From contig NZ_JACTAH010000002.1 of NCBI RefSeq assembly GCF_014489115.1, positions 1,098,586 through 1,162,585 on the forward strand: DNA of 64,000 bases. Reading direction: 5' to 3'. Numbering within the stretch: the stretch's first letter is position 1; every line of letters begins with the position of its first letter. This document shows, in pieces, positions 53,126 to 63,297 of the stretch. A model generated the notes under the pieces. The model searched no databases. It was not told where the DNA came from and saw nothing but the letters and a program-made list of their open reading frames with translations. This stretch comes from Thauera sedimentorum (GTDB lineage Bacteria > Pseudomonadota > Gammaproteobacteria > Burkholderiales > Rhodocyclaceae). The position numbers and the translations under genes were made by a program.

Positions 53126-55009
53126 TCAGTGCCGCGCGTCGTCGCCGATGCGGAAATACTCCATCAGCTCGTGCAGCTGCTGCGCCTGGCTGCCCATCTG
53201 CTCGGCGGTGGCGGCCAGTTCCTCGGAGGCGCTGGCGTTGTGCTGCGAGGTCTGCGAGAGCTGGCCCATGGCGGTGTTGATCTGCCCGATGCCGGCGGCC
53301 TGCTCGGTGGAGGAGGCGGCGATCTCCTGGATCAGCTCCGAGGTGCGGCGCACGTCGGGGACGATCTTCTCCAGCATGGTGCCGGCCCGTTCCGCGGTGC
53401 TCACGCTGTTCGCCGCCAGGGCGGAGATCTCCTGTGCGGCATGCTGGCTGCGTTCGGCCAGCTTGCGCACTTCCGCCGCCACCACCGCGAAGCCGCGTCC
53501 GGCCTCGCCGGCGCGCGCTGCCTCGATGGCGGCATTGAGCGCCAGCAGGTTGGTCTGGTAGGCGATGTCGTCCACGATGCCGATGCGCTCGGCGATCTGC
53601 TGCATCGCGCTCACCGTGTCGCGTACGGCGTCGCCGCCCTCTGCGGCTTCCTTGGCGGTGTGCCCGGCGATGGAGTCGGTGGTGCGCGCGTTTTCGCTGG
53701 TGTGGTCGATGCTGGCGGAGATCTCCTCGATGCTCGCGGTGGTTTCTTCCACGCTGGCGGCCTGCTCGCTGGAGCTCTGCGACAGGGTCTGCGCCGTGCC
53801 GCTGATCTGTCCGCTGGCGTCGGCGAGCTGGTCGGCGGCGGCGCGGATCTCGCCGATGGTGTGGGCCAGGCGTTCGACGATGTGCTTCATCGACTGCAGC
53901 AGCTGCCCGGTCTCGTCCATGCGGTCGACCTCGATGCGCTCGCTCAGGTCACCGTCGGCGATGCGCTCGGCCGAGGCGACCGCGCGGCGCAAGGAGGCGA
54001 CGATGCCGCGCACCACGAAGGCGAACCACAGGGCGAGCAGCAGGCTGGCCACGGTGAGGCTGCCGGCGATCCACAGGTCGGCGCGCGCTTCGGCGGCCAG
54101 ACGCTCGACCAGCGCGTTCAGCTCGGCGGACAGGAGATCCTCGACCAGCTTCATGTCGTCGATCTTCTGGGTGATGGTCCTGAACCATGCCGCCGGCTCC
54201 ACGCCGAAGCCGCCGATGTCGGAACGCTCCAGCGCCACCTTGCGCATGCGGTCGACCTCCTGGGCTGCGGCAGAGGCCATCTTTTCGTCGAACAGCGCCA
54301 GCCCTGTGCTGCTGCCGAAGTCGCGGAAGGCGGCGAGGTAGGTGTCCTGCGCGGCGACGATGGTGAGGAAGCGGCGGTAGAGCGCGGTGTCGAAGGCATT
54401 GGCGGCGAACACCCCGTTGAGCGTGGCGCGCTCGCGGCCGGCCTGCTCCTTGGCGTTGAGGAACATCACATAGCCGAGGATAGCCTGCGAGACCGCCTTG
54501 TGCTCGCTGAGCTGGTTGATGGTGGTGATCAGCGCCAGATAGCGCTCGATGGTGCCGGTGTAGTAGCCGAAAGAGTCCGCCCCGCTGGCCGACAGCGCGC
54601 GGATGCGTCCGCGGGTGTCGTTGAGGCGGTCGAGCTGGGTGCCGGCGGCCTGCAGGCTGGCGGCGAAGCGGCTGCCCAGCGCCTCGGCATCCACGGTGCC
54701 GAGCAGGGTGCGCAGTTCGCCCACGTAGCGGTCGGTCAGCGCGTGCTGGCTGGCCAGTTCGCTCTGGAAACGCTGGCCGCGCGAGGCCAGGAAACCCGCC
54801 GATAGGCCGCGTTCCTTCTGCAGTTCGTGAACCACCGCGCTGGAGCGGACGGCAACCGCCGACAGGGTCTCGATGGTCGCCAGCGTGCGGGCGGTCTGGA
54901 CGCGCTCGACCACCTGGCCGACGGCGAAGTACAGCAGTCCGCCGACCAGCAGGGCAATGGCGGCGAGCAGGCGGGTGCGGATGGAAGCATTGCGTATGGC
55001 CGCGAGCAT
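53126..55009 (-). CDS. methyl-accepting chemotaxis protein with NIT sensor domain
   Basis: A 627-residue chemoreceptor. TM1 (about 12-33) is followed by a periplasmic NIT-type domain (about 50-300, with VVHELQKERGLSAGFLASRG and QLSEHKAVSQAILGYVMFLNAKEQAGRERATLNGVF), TM2 (about 315-337), HAMP (338-390) and the cytoplasmic signalling domain with the conserved hairpin (DDIAYQTNLLALNAAIEAARAGEAGRGFAVVAAEVRKLAERS). The NIT domain senses nitrate or nitrite in characterised receptors. No pentapeptide CheR tether is present; the C-terminus is FRIGDDARH. Confidence 0.92.
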   Translation of the reverse strand: MLAAIRNASIRTRLLAAIALLVGGLLYFAVGQVVERVQTARTLATIETLSAVAVRSSAVVHELQKERGLSAGFLASRGQRFQSELASQHALTDRYVGELRTLLGTVDAEALGSRFAASLQAAGTQLDRLNDTRGRIRALSASGADSFGYYTGTIERYLALITTINQLSEHKAVSQAILGYVMFLNAKEQAGRERATLNGVFAANAFDTALYRRFLTIVAAQDTYLAAFRDFGSSTGLALFDEKMASAAAQEVDRMRKVALERSDIGGFGVEPAAWFRTITQKIDDMKLVEDLLSAELNALVERLAAEARADLWIAGSLTVASLLLALWFAFVVRGIVASLRRAVASAERIADGDLSERIEVDRMDETGQLLQSMKHIVERLAHTIGEIRAAADQLADASGQISGTAQTLSQSSSEQAASVEETTASIEEISASIDHTSENARTTDSIAGHTAKEAAEGGDAVRDTVSAMQQIAERIGIVDDIAYQTNLLALNAAIEAARAGEAGRGFAVVAAEVRKLAERSQHAAQEISALAANSVSTAERAGTMLEKIVPDVRRTSELIQEIAASSTEQAAGIGQINTAMGQLSQTSQHNASASEELAATAEQMGSQAQQLHELMEYFRIGDDARH

Positions 55010-55330
55010 GGTGGCAGGTCTCCCCGGTAAGTCTTTGTCTTGTTGATCGGTCGCGTGCGTACGAGAGGATTACGGCCGCTGGTGGTGGTGCTTTAATCCG
55101 GCGGCCTGATGGCAGGCCGGCCCTTCGGGATGCACTGCGTGCGTTGCAAGGCGAACGCGGCAGGAAACCCGGTCGTGACAAGGGTCGTGATCGCGATCCT
55201 AACGGACCGCGGCGGGGTGGAGAAATGTTCCAGGTCAAACCGCGGGCCTGGCGCGCGGGCGTGACAGCAGGCGGTGTCGGCGGCACAATCCGCCCCTTCG
55301 CCGGGTCGCCCGGCCGGCAGGGGATGCGCG
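55010..55330. other. intergenic gap with one hairpin
   Basis: 321 bp between the divergent chemoreceptor and TSUP genes. A stem CGGCCTG-ATGG-CAGGCCG lies at 55102-55119. No recognisable promoter consensus or RNA gene is seen. Confidence 0.4.
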
Positions 55331-56137
55331 ATGAGTTTCGATCTGTGGTGGCTGGCCTACCTCGCCCTCGGGGCCTTCGTCGGTTTCTTCGCGGGGCTGC
55401 TCGGCGTGGGCGGTGGCGGCATCATGGTGCCGATGCTGACCACGCTCTTCCTCGCCCAGGGTTTTCCGCTCGAGAACGTGGTGCACATGGCGCTGGGAAC
55501 CTCGATGGCGGCCATCGTGCTGACCTCCATCGCGAGTCTGCGCGCGCATCACGCGCACGGCGCGGTGCGCTGGGACATTGTGCGCGGCATCACCCCGGGC
55601 ATCCTGCTCGGCACCTTCGGCGCCACCTTCGTCGCCTCGCGTGCCAGCACCGAGGGGCTGGCGATCTTCTTCGCCTGCTTCATGGGCTACGTGTCGCTGC
55701 AGATGCTGGCCAACATCAAGCCCAAGCCTTCGCGCAACCTGCCCGGTCCGCTGGGCTTGTCTGCGGTCGGCGTGGGTATCGGCGGGGTGTCGGCGCTGGT
55801 GGCGATCGGCGGCGGCTCGCTGTCGGTGCCCTTCATGACCTGGTGCAACGTCAGGATGCAGAACGCCATCGGCACCTCGGCGGCCATCGGCCTGCCGATC
55901 GCGCTGGCCGGCACCCTGGGCTACCTGGTCAACGGCTGGGGCGCCGAGGGCCTGCCGGCTTTGACCCTGGGCTATGTCTACCTGCCGGCGCTGGTGCTGG
56001 TGGCGGTGGTCAGCATGTGGACCGCGCCGGTCGGCGCGCGCCTCGCCCACCGCCTGCCGGTGGCGACGCTGAAGAAGATCTTTGCGGGCGTGCTGATGGC
56101 GCTGTGCGTGAAGATGCTGTACGGCATCTTCGGCTGA
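55331..56137 (+). CDS. TSUP (TauE/SafE) family anion exporter/permease
   Basis: A 268-residue membrane protein with about eight TM helices. The N-terminal half has GFFAGLLGVGGGGIMVPMLTTLF (TSUP signature) and the C-terminal half repeats it as GGVSALVAIGGGSLSVPFMTWCNV, giving the internal duplication of the family. Homologues move sulfite, sulfoacetate or other organic anions; no specific substrate can be assigned. ATG at 55331 is selected by the family start. It converges with the crotonase gene. Confidence 0.88.
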   Translation: MSFDLWWLAYLALGAFVGFFAGLLGVGGGGIMVPMLTTLFLAQGFPLENVVHMALGTSMAAIVLTSIASLRAHHAHGAVRWDIVRGITPGILLGTFGATFVASRASTEGLAIFFACFMGYVSLQMLANIKPKPSRNLPGPLGLSAVGVGIGGVSALVAIGGGSLSVPFMTWCNVRMQNAIGTSAAIGLPIALAGTLGYLVNGWGAEGLPALTLGYVYLPALVLVAVVSMWTAPVGARLAHRLPVATLKKIFAGVLMALCVKMLYGIFG

Positions 56138-56146
56138 GCGGCGCCC

Positions 56147-56926
56147 TCAGCGCCCCTTGAACACCGGCTTGCGCTTGTTGAGGAAGGCGTCCAGACCTTC
56201 GCGGTAGTCCTCGGTGGCGAGGAAGTCGAAGGCGGCGCGCTTCTCCGCCGCGCTCAGCGGGCCGCCGGCGGCCAGGCGGTGCACCCATTGCTTGTGCCAG
56301 CGCGCCACCAGCGGCGCTCCGGTGGCGATGCGGGCGGCGCTCGCCTGCGCCTCGGCAAGCACCTGCGCGTCGTCCACCACACGGGTGAGCAGGCCCTTCT
56401 GCAAGGCTTCGCGGGCGGACAGGATGCGCCCTTCGAGCAGGATCTCCAGCAGCACCGCCGGGCCGACCAGGTCCAGCAGGCCGGCCATTTCGCCCGGATA
56501 CATCGAGAAGCCCAGCTTGTTGATCGGCGCGCCAAAGCGCGCGGACTCGCCGGCGATGCGCAGGTCGCAGCAGCCGGCGATCTCCAGCCCGCCGCCGATG
56601 CACGCGCCGCGGATGGCCGCCAACGTGGGAATCGGACAGCCGCGGATGGCGTCCAGCGCGCGCGCCACCAACTCGTCGTGGTAGTGCAGGGCGTCGTCCA
56701 CGGTGGCGCGCACGGTGAGGAATTCCTCGATGTCGCCGCCGGCCGCGAAGGCTTCGCCCGCGCCGGTGAGGATCACGCAGCGCACGGCTTCGTCCGCGCC
56801 GAGCCGCTCCATGGCAGCGCGCAACTCGCGCCACATGGCTGCGTTGACCGCGTTGAGCTTGTCCGGATTGGAGAGGGTGACGGTCGCCACCTGCTCGGCG
56901 ACGCTGACTTCGATGCGACTGTTCAT
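56147..56926 (-). CDS. enoyl-CoA hydratase/isomerase family protein
   Basis: A 259-residue crotonase-fold protein. Oxyanion-hole segments are AFAAGGDIEEF and RGACIGGGLEIAGCCDLRIAG. The first catalytic Glu position is kept (GGGLEIAG), but the position of the second (QPEILLG in typical hydratases) reads APINKLG, so a classical hydratase mechanism is doubtful. It may be an isomerase, a hydrolase or a specialised lyase. ATG at 56926. It is divergent from the actP operon across a region with two palindromes. Confidence 0.88.
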   Translation of the reverse strand: MNSRIEVSVAEQVATVTLSNPDKLNAVNAAMWRELRAAMERLGADEAVRCVILTGAGEAFAAGGDIEEFLTVRATVDDALHYHDELVARALDAIRGCPIPTLAAIRGACIGGGLEIAGCCDLRIAGESARFGAPINKLGFSMYPGEMAGLLDLVGPAVLLEILLEGRILSAREALQKGLLTRVVDDAQVLAEAQASAARIATGAPLVARWHKQWVHRLAAGGPLSAAEKRAAFDFLATEDYREGLDAFLNKRKPVFKGR

Positions 56927-56998
56927 GGGCGGTCCGGGGGCGTGTGCGTACAGGGCGGGCGCGGCCCTGACGTGTGCAGATAACATTTTCTTATGACC

Positions 56999-57039
56999 CC
57001 ATACGGAATCGTATGGAAGTCTTGTGAATGATATATCAT
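56999..57039. promoter_or_regulatory. two palindromes between the crotonase and actP operons
   Basis: CCATACG-GAAT-CGTATGG (56999-57016) is a perfect 7-bp inverted repeat, and ATGATATATCAT (57028-57039) is a perfect 12-bp palindrome in an AT-rich stretch. Both suit operators of a dimeric regulator. They lie about 75-145 bp from the two divergent starts. The regulator is not obvious in the window. Confidence 0.6.
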
Positions 57040-57142
57040 CCGCCGCGCTGGACACGCGACACGCTCCGCGGCAGACGGGGCGGTCCATAGGAGGATGGTG
57101 GAGGAAACGGCGTTGTTTCGTTGTTTTCTCAGGGAGGGAAAA

Positions 57143-57463
57143 ATGTCTAGTTCCATGTATGCGCATATCCGGAGCAATCCGCGATTTGCCGAACTGGTCG
57201 CACGGCGGACCCGCTTCGCGGTGACGCTGTCGGCCATCGTGCTGGTGATCTTCTACGGCTTCGTGATGATGGTGGCCTTCGCGCCGGACCTCGTCGCAAC
57301 GCGCTTGTTCGAGGGCAGCAACCTGACCGTCGGCATCGCGCTGGGCCTGCTGCAGTTCGTGTTGTTCTGGGTGCTCACGCTGATCTACGTGCGACGCGCC
57401 AACGGCGAGTTCGACGATCTCAACAAGGAGATCGTGAACGCCGCGTGGAGGAGCGAACAATGA
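57143..57463 (+). CDS. DUF485 membrane protein (YjcH-like)
   Basis: A 106-residue protein with two TM helices ([26 protein letters not shown] and [23 protein letters not shown]) and the DUF485 start [15 protein letters not shown]. It is the usual small partner encoded before actP. ATG at 57143 follows AGGGAGGGAAAA, and the 3' end overlaps actP by 4 bp (ATGA), so it is co-translated with the transporter. Confidence 0.92.
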   Translation: MSSSMYAHIRSNPRFAELVARRTRFAVTLSAIVLVIFYGFVMMVAFAPDLVATRLFEGSNLTVGIALGLLQFVLFWVLTLIYVRRANGEFDDLNKEIVNAAWRSEQ

Positions 57464-59139
57464 CGATTCGCGCCCTTTCCACCCGCCTGGCCGCCGCGCT
57501 GGCGCTGGCCGCCGCGCCGCTGGCCGCGCTCGCCGGCCCGGCCGTCGAGGCCACCACCAAGCAGCCGCTCAACCTGCACGCGATCGGCATGTTCTTCGTG
57601 TTCGTGCTGCTGACCCTGGGCATCACCTACTGGGCGGCCAGCCGCACCAAGTCGACCGCCGACTTCTACACCGCCGGCGGCGGCATCACCGGCTTCCAGA
57701 ACGGTCTGGCGATCGCCGGCGACTACATGTCCGCCGCGACCCTGCTGGGTCTGACCGCGATGATGTACATGCAGGGTGTGGATGCCTACATCTACATGCT
57801 GTCCTTCTTCGTGGGCTGGCCGATCATCCTCTTCCTGATGGCCGAGCGCCTGCGCAACCTGGGCAAGTTCACCTTCGCGGACATCACCTCCTATCGCCTC
57901 AACCAGGGCAAGGTGCGCACCATGGCGGCGGTCAGTTCGCTGGTGGTGGTGTGCTTCTACCTGGTGGCGCAGATGGTGGGCGCGGGCCAGCTGATCAAGC
58001 TGCTGTTCGGCCTGGACTACACCGTGGCGCTGTTCGTGGTCGGTGCGCTGATGATGGTGTACGTGACCTTCGGCGGCATGGTCGCCACCACCTGGGTGCA
58101 GATCATCAAGGCCTGCATGCTGCTCATCGGCGGCACCACCGTGGCCGTGCTGGGCTTCTCGCAGTTCGGCTTCAGCTTCGAAGAACTCACCAACCGCGCG
58201 ATGGAGATCCACCGGCTGGGGGTCAACCTGCTCGCCCCGGGCAGCCTGCTGGCCGACCCGGTGACCGCGATCTCGCTCGGCCTCGGCCTGATGTTCGGTA
58301 CTGCCGGCCTGCCGCACATCCTGATGCGCTTCTTCACCGTGACCGACGCCAAGGAAGCGCGCAAGTCGGTGCTGTTCGCCTCGGGCATCGTCGCCTACTT
58401 CTTCAACGTCATCGCCATCATGGGCCTGTGCGCCATCCTCATCGTCGGCACCAATCCGCAGTTCTTCGAAGGCGGCGAGGTGGGCGGCAAGGTGATCGGC
58501 GGCGGCAACATGATCGCCATGCACCTGGCGCAGGCGGTGGGCGGCAACCTGCTGCTCGGCTTCCTGTCGGCGGTGGCCTTCGCCACCATCCTCGCGGTGG
58601 TGGCCGGCCTGGCGCTGGCCGGCGCCTCGGCGATCTCGCACGACATCTACTCGCGGGTGATCATGAAGGGTACCGCCAGCGAGAAGACCGAGCTGCGCGT
58701 GTCCAAGTTCGCCACCATCGGCCTGGGCGTGGTCGCCGTGCTGCTGGGCATGGCCTTCGAGAAGATGAACATCGCCTTCATGGTGGCGCTGGCCTTCGGC
58801 GTGGCCGCCTCGGCCAACTTCCCGGTGCTGATCCTGTCGATGTACTGGAAGGACCTGACCACCCGCGGCGCGCTGGCCGGCGGCTACTTTGGCCTGTTCT
58901 CCGCGGTGGCGCTGGTGGTGCTGTCCAAGTCGGTGTGGGTGGACGTGCTCGGCAACGCCGCGCCCATCTTCCCCTACACCCAGCCGGCGCTGTTCTCCAT
59001 GCCGCTGGCCTTCCTGGCCGCGATCCTCGTCTCGCTGCTCGACAAGAGCGCCGAGGCCCAGCGCGAGCGTCAGGCCTTCGGCGACCAGTACGTGCGCGCG
59101 CAGACCGGCGTGGGTGCGGCGAGCGCCGCGGCGCACTGA
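57460..59139 (+). CDS. actP: cation/acetate symporter
   Basis: A 559-residue solute:sodium symporter with an N-terminal signal-like segment ([25 protein letters not shown]) and about thirteen TM helices. Family motifs are [35 protein letters not shown] and [30 protein letters not shown]. It takes up acetate and similar short carboxylates. It is in an operon with the DUF485 gene and is followed by a strong terminator. The typical ActP architecture is complete. Confidence 0.93.
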   Translation: MTIRALSTRLAAALALAAAPLAALAGPAVEATTKQPLNLHAIGMFFVFVLLTLGITYWAASRTKSTADFYTAGGGITGFQNGLAIAGDYMSAATLLGLTAMMYMQGVDAYIYMLSFFVGWPIILFLMAERLRNLGKFTFADITSYRLNQGKVRTMAAVSSLVVVCFYLVAQMVGAGQLIKLLFGLDYTVALFVVGALMMVYVTFGGMVATTWVQIIKACMLLIGGTTVAVLGFSQFGFSFEELTNRAMEIHRLGVNLLAPGSLLADPVTAISLGLGLMFGTAGLPHILMRFFTVTDAKEARKSVLFASGIVAYFFNVIAIMGLCAILIVGTNPQFFEGGEVGGKVIGGGNMIAMHLAQAVGGNLLLGFLSAVAFATILAVVAGLALAGASAISHDIYSRVIMKGTASEKTELRVSKFATIGLGVVAVLLGMAFEKMNIAFMVALAFGVAASANFPVLILSMYWKDLTTRGALAGGYFGLFSAVALVVLSKSVWVDVLGNAAPIFPYTQPALFSMPLAFLAAILVSLLDKSAEAQRERQAFGDQYVRAQTGVGAASAAAH

Positions 59140-59198
59140 GCCTGTTCTTGGCGACGCGGACCGGCGGCTGCCGGTCCCTGTCCCGCTGTGTCATCCGA

Positions 59199-59222
59199 CC
59201 CCGCCTCACGGCGGGGTTTTTT
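59199..59222 (+). terminator. Rho-independent terminator after actP
   Basis: CCCCGCC-TCAC-GGCGGGG followed by TTTTTTCTT, about 60 bp after the actP stop and before fumC. Confidence 0.92.
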
Positions 59223-59285
59223 CTTGGCGGATCGAAACCCGCGTGCCACGCTCCAATGGTCATCTGGGCAGGCGGGAGGTAGGTC

Positions 59286-60689
<1,404 letters not shown>

Positions 60690-60703
60690 CCTGAGCGGCT
60701 TCC

Positions 60704-60775
60704 TGTAGGAGCGGCCTTGGCCGCGATGCGGCGGTGATTTCATGTAGGCCGCATCGCGGCCAAGGCCGCTCCTAC
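60704..60775. repeat. REP-like palindromic element
   Basis: TGTAGGAGCGGCCTTGGCCG and ATCGCGGCCAAGGCCGCTCC, complete inverted pair after fumC. Confidence 0.88.
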
Positions 60776-60868
60776 ATGGGACCCTGCGAACGCCCCACAT
60801 GGCGCGGTGATAGACTCTGCTGCCGGCCGGACGTCATAAGCGTCCGCCTGTGCCGGCAAGGAGTCATC

Positions 60869-62185
60869 GTGTCGCTGTTCAATCATCTCTTGCTCATCTT
60901 CGTGCTGATCGCGGTCAGCGCCTTCTTCTCGATTTCCGAGATCTCGCTCGCCGCGGCGCGCAAGATCAAGCTGCGCCTGATGGCCGAGGGCGGGCATCCG
61001 AATGCCCAGCGCGTGCTGGCCTTGCAGGACAACCCGGGCAATTTCTTCACCGTGGTGCAGATCGGCCTGAATGCGGTGGCCATTCTCGGCGGCATCGTCG
61101 GCGAGTCGGCGCTCTCGCCCTATGTCGCCGCGGCCCTGGGTACGGTGTACGACGGACCGTGGCTGGAGACCGCCAGCTTCGTGGTCGCCTTCGTGTTCGT
61201 GACCTCGCTCTTCGTGCTGTTCGCCGACCTGATGCCCAAGCGCTTCGGGATGGTGCAGCCGGAACGCGTGGCGGTGGCGGTGGTGCGGCCGATGCAGTTC
61301 TGCGTGGTCCTGTTCGCGCCGCTGGTGTGGGTGTTCAACGGCCTGGCCAACCGCATCTTCCGCCTGCTGGGCGTGCCCAGCGTGCGCAGCGAGGACATCA
61401 CCCCGGACGACATCATGGCCCTGGCCGACGCCGGGGCGCAGGCCGGCGTGCTGCTCAACCAGGAGCAGCACCTGATCGCCAACGTGTTCGAACTCGACTC
61501 GCGCATCATCCCGTCGGCGATGACCGCGCGCGAGAGCATCGTATTCCTCACCCTGGGCGAGGCCGAGGAAAGCATCCGTGGCAAGATCGCCGAGACCCCG
61601 CACGGCAAGTACCCGGTGTGCGAGAAGGACGGCATCGACTCGGTGATCGGCTATGTGGACGCCAAGGACATCCTGCCGCGCATCGTCAACGGGCAGAAGC
61701 TGTCGCTGCGCACCGAGCCCATCGTGCGCAAGATCCTGGTGCTGCCGGACACGCTCAACCTGTTCGAGGCGCTGGAGCGCTTCCGCGACGCCAAGGAGGA
61801 TTTCGCGGTCATCGTCAACGAGTACGCCCTGGTGGTCGGTCTGCTGACCCTGCAGGACGTGATGAGCACGGTGATGGGCGACCTGGTGAGTCCCTTCCAG
61901 GAAGAGCTGATCGTGCGCCGCGACGACAACTCCTGGTTGATCGACGGGGTGACGCCGATCGAGGACGTCATGGCCGCGCTCGATATCGATGTGTTCGAGG
62001 GCTTCCAGAACTACGAGACGGTGGCCGGCTTCCTGATGTACATGCTGCGCAAGGTGCCCAAGCGCACCGACTTCGTCGAGTACGCCGGCTACAAGTTCGA
62101 GGTGGTGGACATCGACAGCTACCGCATCGACCAGGTGCTGGTGACGCGGGTCGGGGCGAGCGATCCTGGGGTGACGGGTTCGTAG
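60869..62185 (+). CDS. HlyC/CorC family membrane protein (DUF21-CBS-CorC)
   Basis: A 438-residue protein with a DUF21 domain of about four TM helices (LLLIFVLIAVSAFFSISEISLAAARKIKLRL), two CBS domains (about 205-330) and a C-terminal CorC/transporter-associated domain (RDDNSWLIDGVTPIEDVMAALDI). Homologues act in magnesium or cobalt efflux and resistance. GTG at 60869, preceded by AAGGAG at 60858-60863, is the best start. Its TAG stop lies at the first bases of a REP-like element. Confidence 0.88.
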   Translation: MSLFNHLLLIFVLIAVSAFFSISEISLAAARKIKLRLMAEGGHPNAQRVLALQDNPGNFFTVVQIGLNAVAILGGIVGESALSPYVAAALGTVYDGPWLETASFVVAFVFVTSLFVLFADLMPKRFGMVQPERVAVAVVRPMQFCVVLFAPLVWVFNGLANRIFRLLGVPSVRSEDITPDDIMALADAGAQAGVLLNQEQHLIANVFELDSRIIPSAMTARESIVFLTLGEAEESIRGKIAETPHGKYPVCEKDGIDSVIGYVDAKDILPRIVNGQKLSLRTEPIVRKILVLPDTLNLFEALERFRDAKEDFAVIVNEYALVVGLLTLQDVMSTVMGDLVSPFQEELIVRRDDNSWLIDGVTPIEDVMAALDIDVFEGFQNYETVAGFLMYMLRKVPKRTDFVEYAGYKFEVVDIDSYRIDQVLVTRVGASDPGVTGS

Positions 62186-62254
62186 GAGCGGCCTTGGCCG
62201 CGATGCGGCCTACGGGGCAATGACCGCCGCATCGCGGGCAAGCCCGCTCCTACG
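62183..62254. repeat. REP-like palindromic element
   Basis: TAGGAGCGGCCTTGGCCGCG and ATCGCGGGCAAGCCCGCTCC. It provides the stop codon of the CorC-family gene and lies before the convergent GntR gene. Confidence 0.87.
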
Positions 62255-62277
62255 CCAGGGAACGGCGGCCGGGGCGG

Positions 62278-62949
62278 TTACGCGGCGCGATTCCTGGCTT
62301 CGGCGATGCGCGCCAGGGCCGCGCGGCCGCTGCTGATGTGTTCGCGCATGCGCAGTTCCGCCCCGTCGGCGTCGCGAGCGAGCAGGGCGTCGAGGATGGC
62401 GCGATGTTCGGCCAGCGACTGCTCCAGCCGGCCTTCCGAGAACAGCGAATGGTGGCGCGACAGCTTGATGACCTTGCGCAGGTCGGTGATCACCTGCAGC
62501 AGCCAGCGGTTGTCGGCGATCTCCTGCAGGGTGTGGTGGAAGGCCTGGTTGGCCTCGAAGAAGCCGTTGATGTCGCCCGATTCCGCGGCCGCTTCCAGGT
62601 CGGCATGGATGCGCTTGAGGCGGGTGAGTTCCGCTTCGCTGGCGCGCTGCGCGGTTTCCTTGGCGCACTGGCCTTCGAGCAGCGCCATCACCGTGAACAC
62701 TTCGTCCAGGTCGCGTTCGGAGATCTCGGTGACGTAGCAGCCGCGCCGCGGCTTGAGCGTCACCAGGCCTTCCGAGGCCAGCACCTTGAGCGCCTCGCGC
62801 AAGGGCGTGCGCGAGATGCCGTACTGCTCGGCCAGCGCCTGCTCGTCCACCCAGGTGCCGGGCGGCAGCTCGTGCGAGAAGATGCGTTGTCGCAGTCTTT
62901 CGGCGACTTCCTGGTAGAGCGCCAGGGGCGCGATGCGCGATGGAGTCAT
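62278..62949 (-). CDS. GntR-family (FadR-type, FCD) transcriptional regulator
   Basis: A 223-residue regulator with a winged HTH ([64 protein letters not shown]) and an all-helical FCD effector domain (about 85-210). It is divergent from the methylmalonyl-CoA mutase gene, with a palindromic operator candidate between them, so it probably represses mutase expression in response to a propionate or branched-chain metabolite. ATG at 62949 ([17 protein letters not shown]). Confidence 0.9.
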   Translation of the reverse strand: MTPSRIAPLALYQEVAERLRQRIFSHELPPGTWVDEQALAEQYGISRTPLREALKVLASEGLVTLKPRRGCYVTEISERDLDEVFTVMALLEGQCAKETAQRASEAELTRLKRIHADLEAAAESGDINGFFEANQAFHHTLQEIADNRWLLQVITDLRKVIKLSRHHSLFSEGRLEQSLAEHRAILDALLARDADGAELRMREHISSGRAALARIAEARNRAA

Positions 62950-63297
62950 GGGCGGTGTCGGTGTGCGGATGGGCGCCGGGGTGGGCGGAAGATAGACCCA
63001 AAGTGGGCCGGGCGCCACCCCATTGCATTCATAATTATGGATAAAGTATTATTCGCTCACTGCAACAAGTCAACTTTCCCAGCGCGGCGTAGCATGGGAG
63101 GTTTCGCGCCCGTAAGGCGCGCGAAACGTGGAGAGGGGCTGCGCCGCGCGCCGGGGCGTCGGCGACCGCCCGTAGCATCTGCTGCGGGCGGTCTCGTCGT
63201 CGCGCATCCGGCAGAAAACGGGTCGGGCCACGCCCGCCGCAACATACATATATCGCCATGCCGCCCGCGGGCGGCACACGTGTCAGAGAGGGTCGTC
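62950..63297 (+). promoter_or_regulatory. mutase promoter, operator and structured leader
   Basis: TTGCAT (63023-63028) and TATTAT (63047-63052), 18 bp apart, form a sigma-70-like promoter on the plus strand, and CATAATTATG (63030-63039) is a perfect palindrome inside its spacer, a likely operator of the divergent GntR protein. Downstream the transcript could fold three consecutive hairpins: GTTTCGCGC/GCGCGAAAC (63101-63127), GACCGCCCG/CGGGCGGTC (63164-63193) and GCCGCCC-GC-GGGCGGC (63260-63275). The last is 22 bp before the ATG and could affect translation. Confidence 0.6.
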
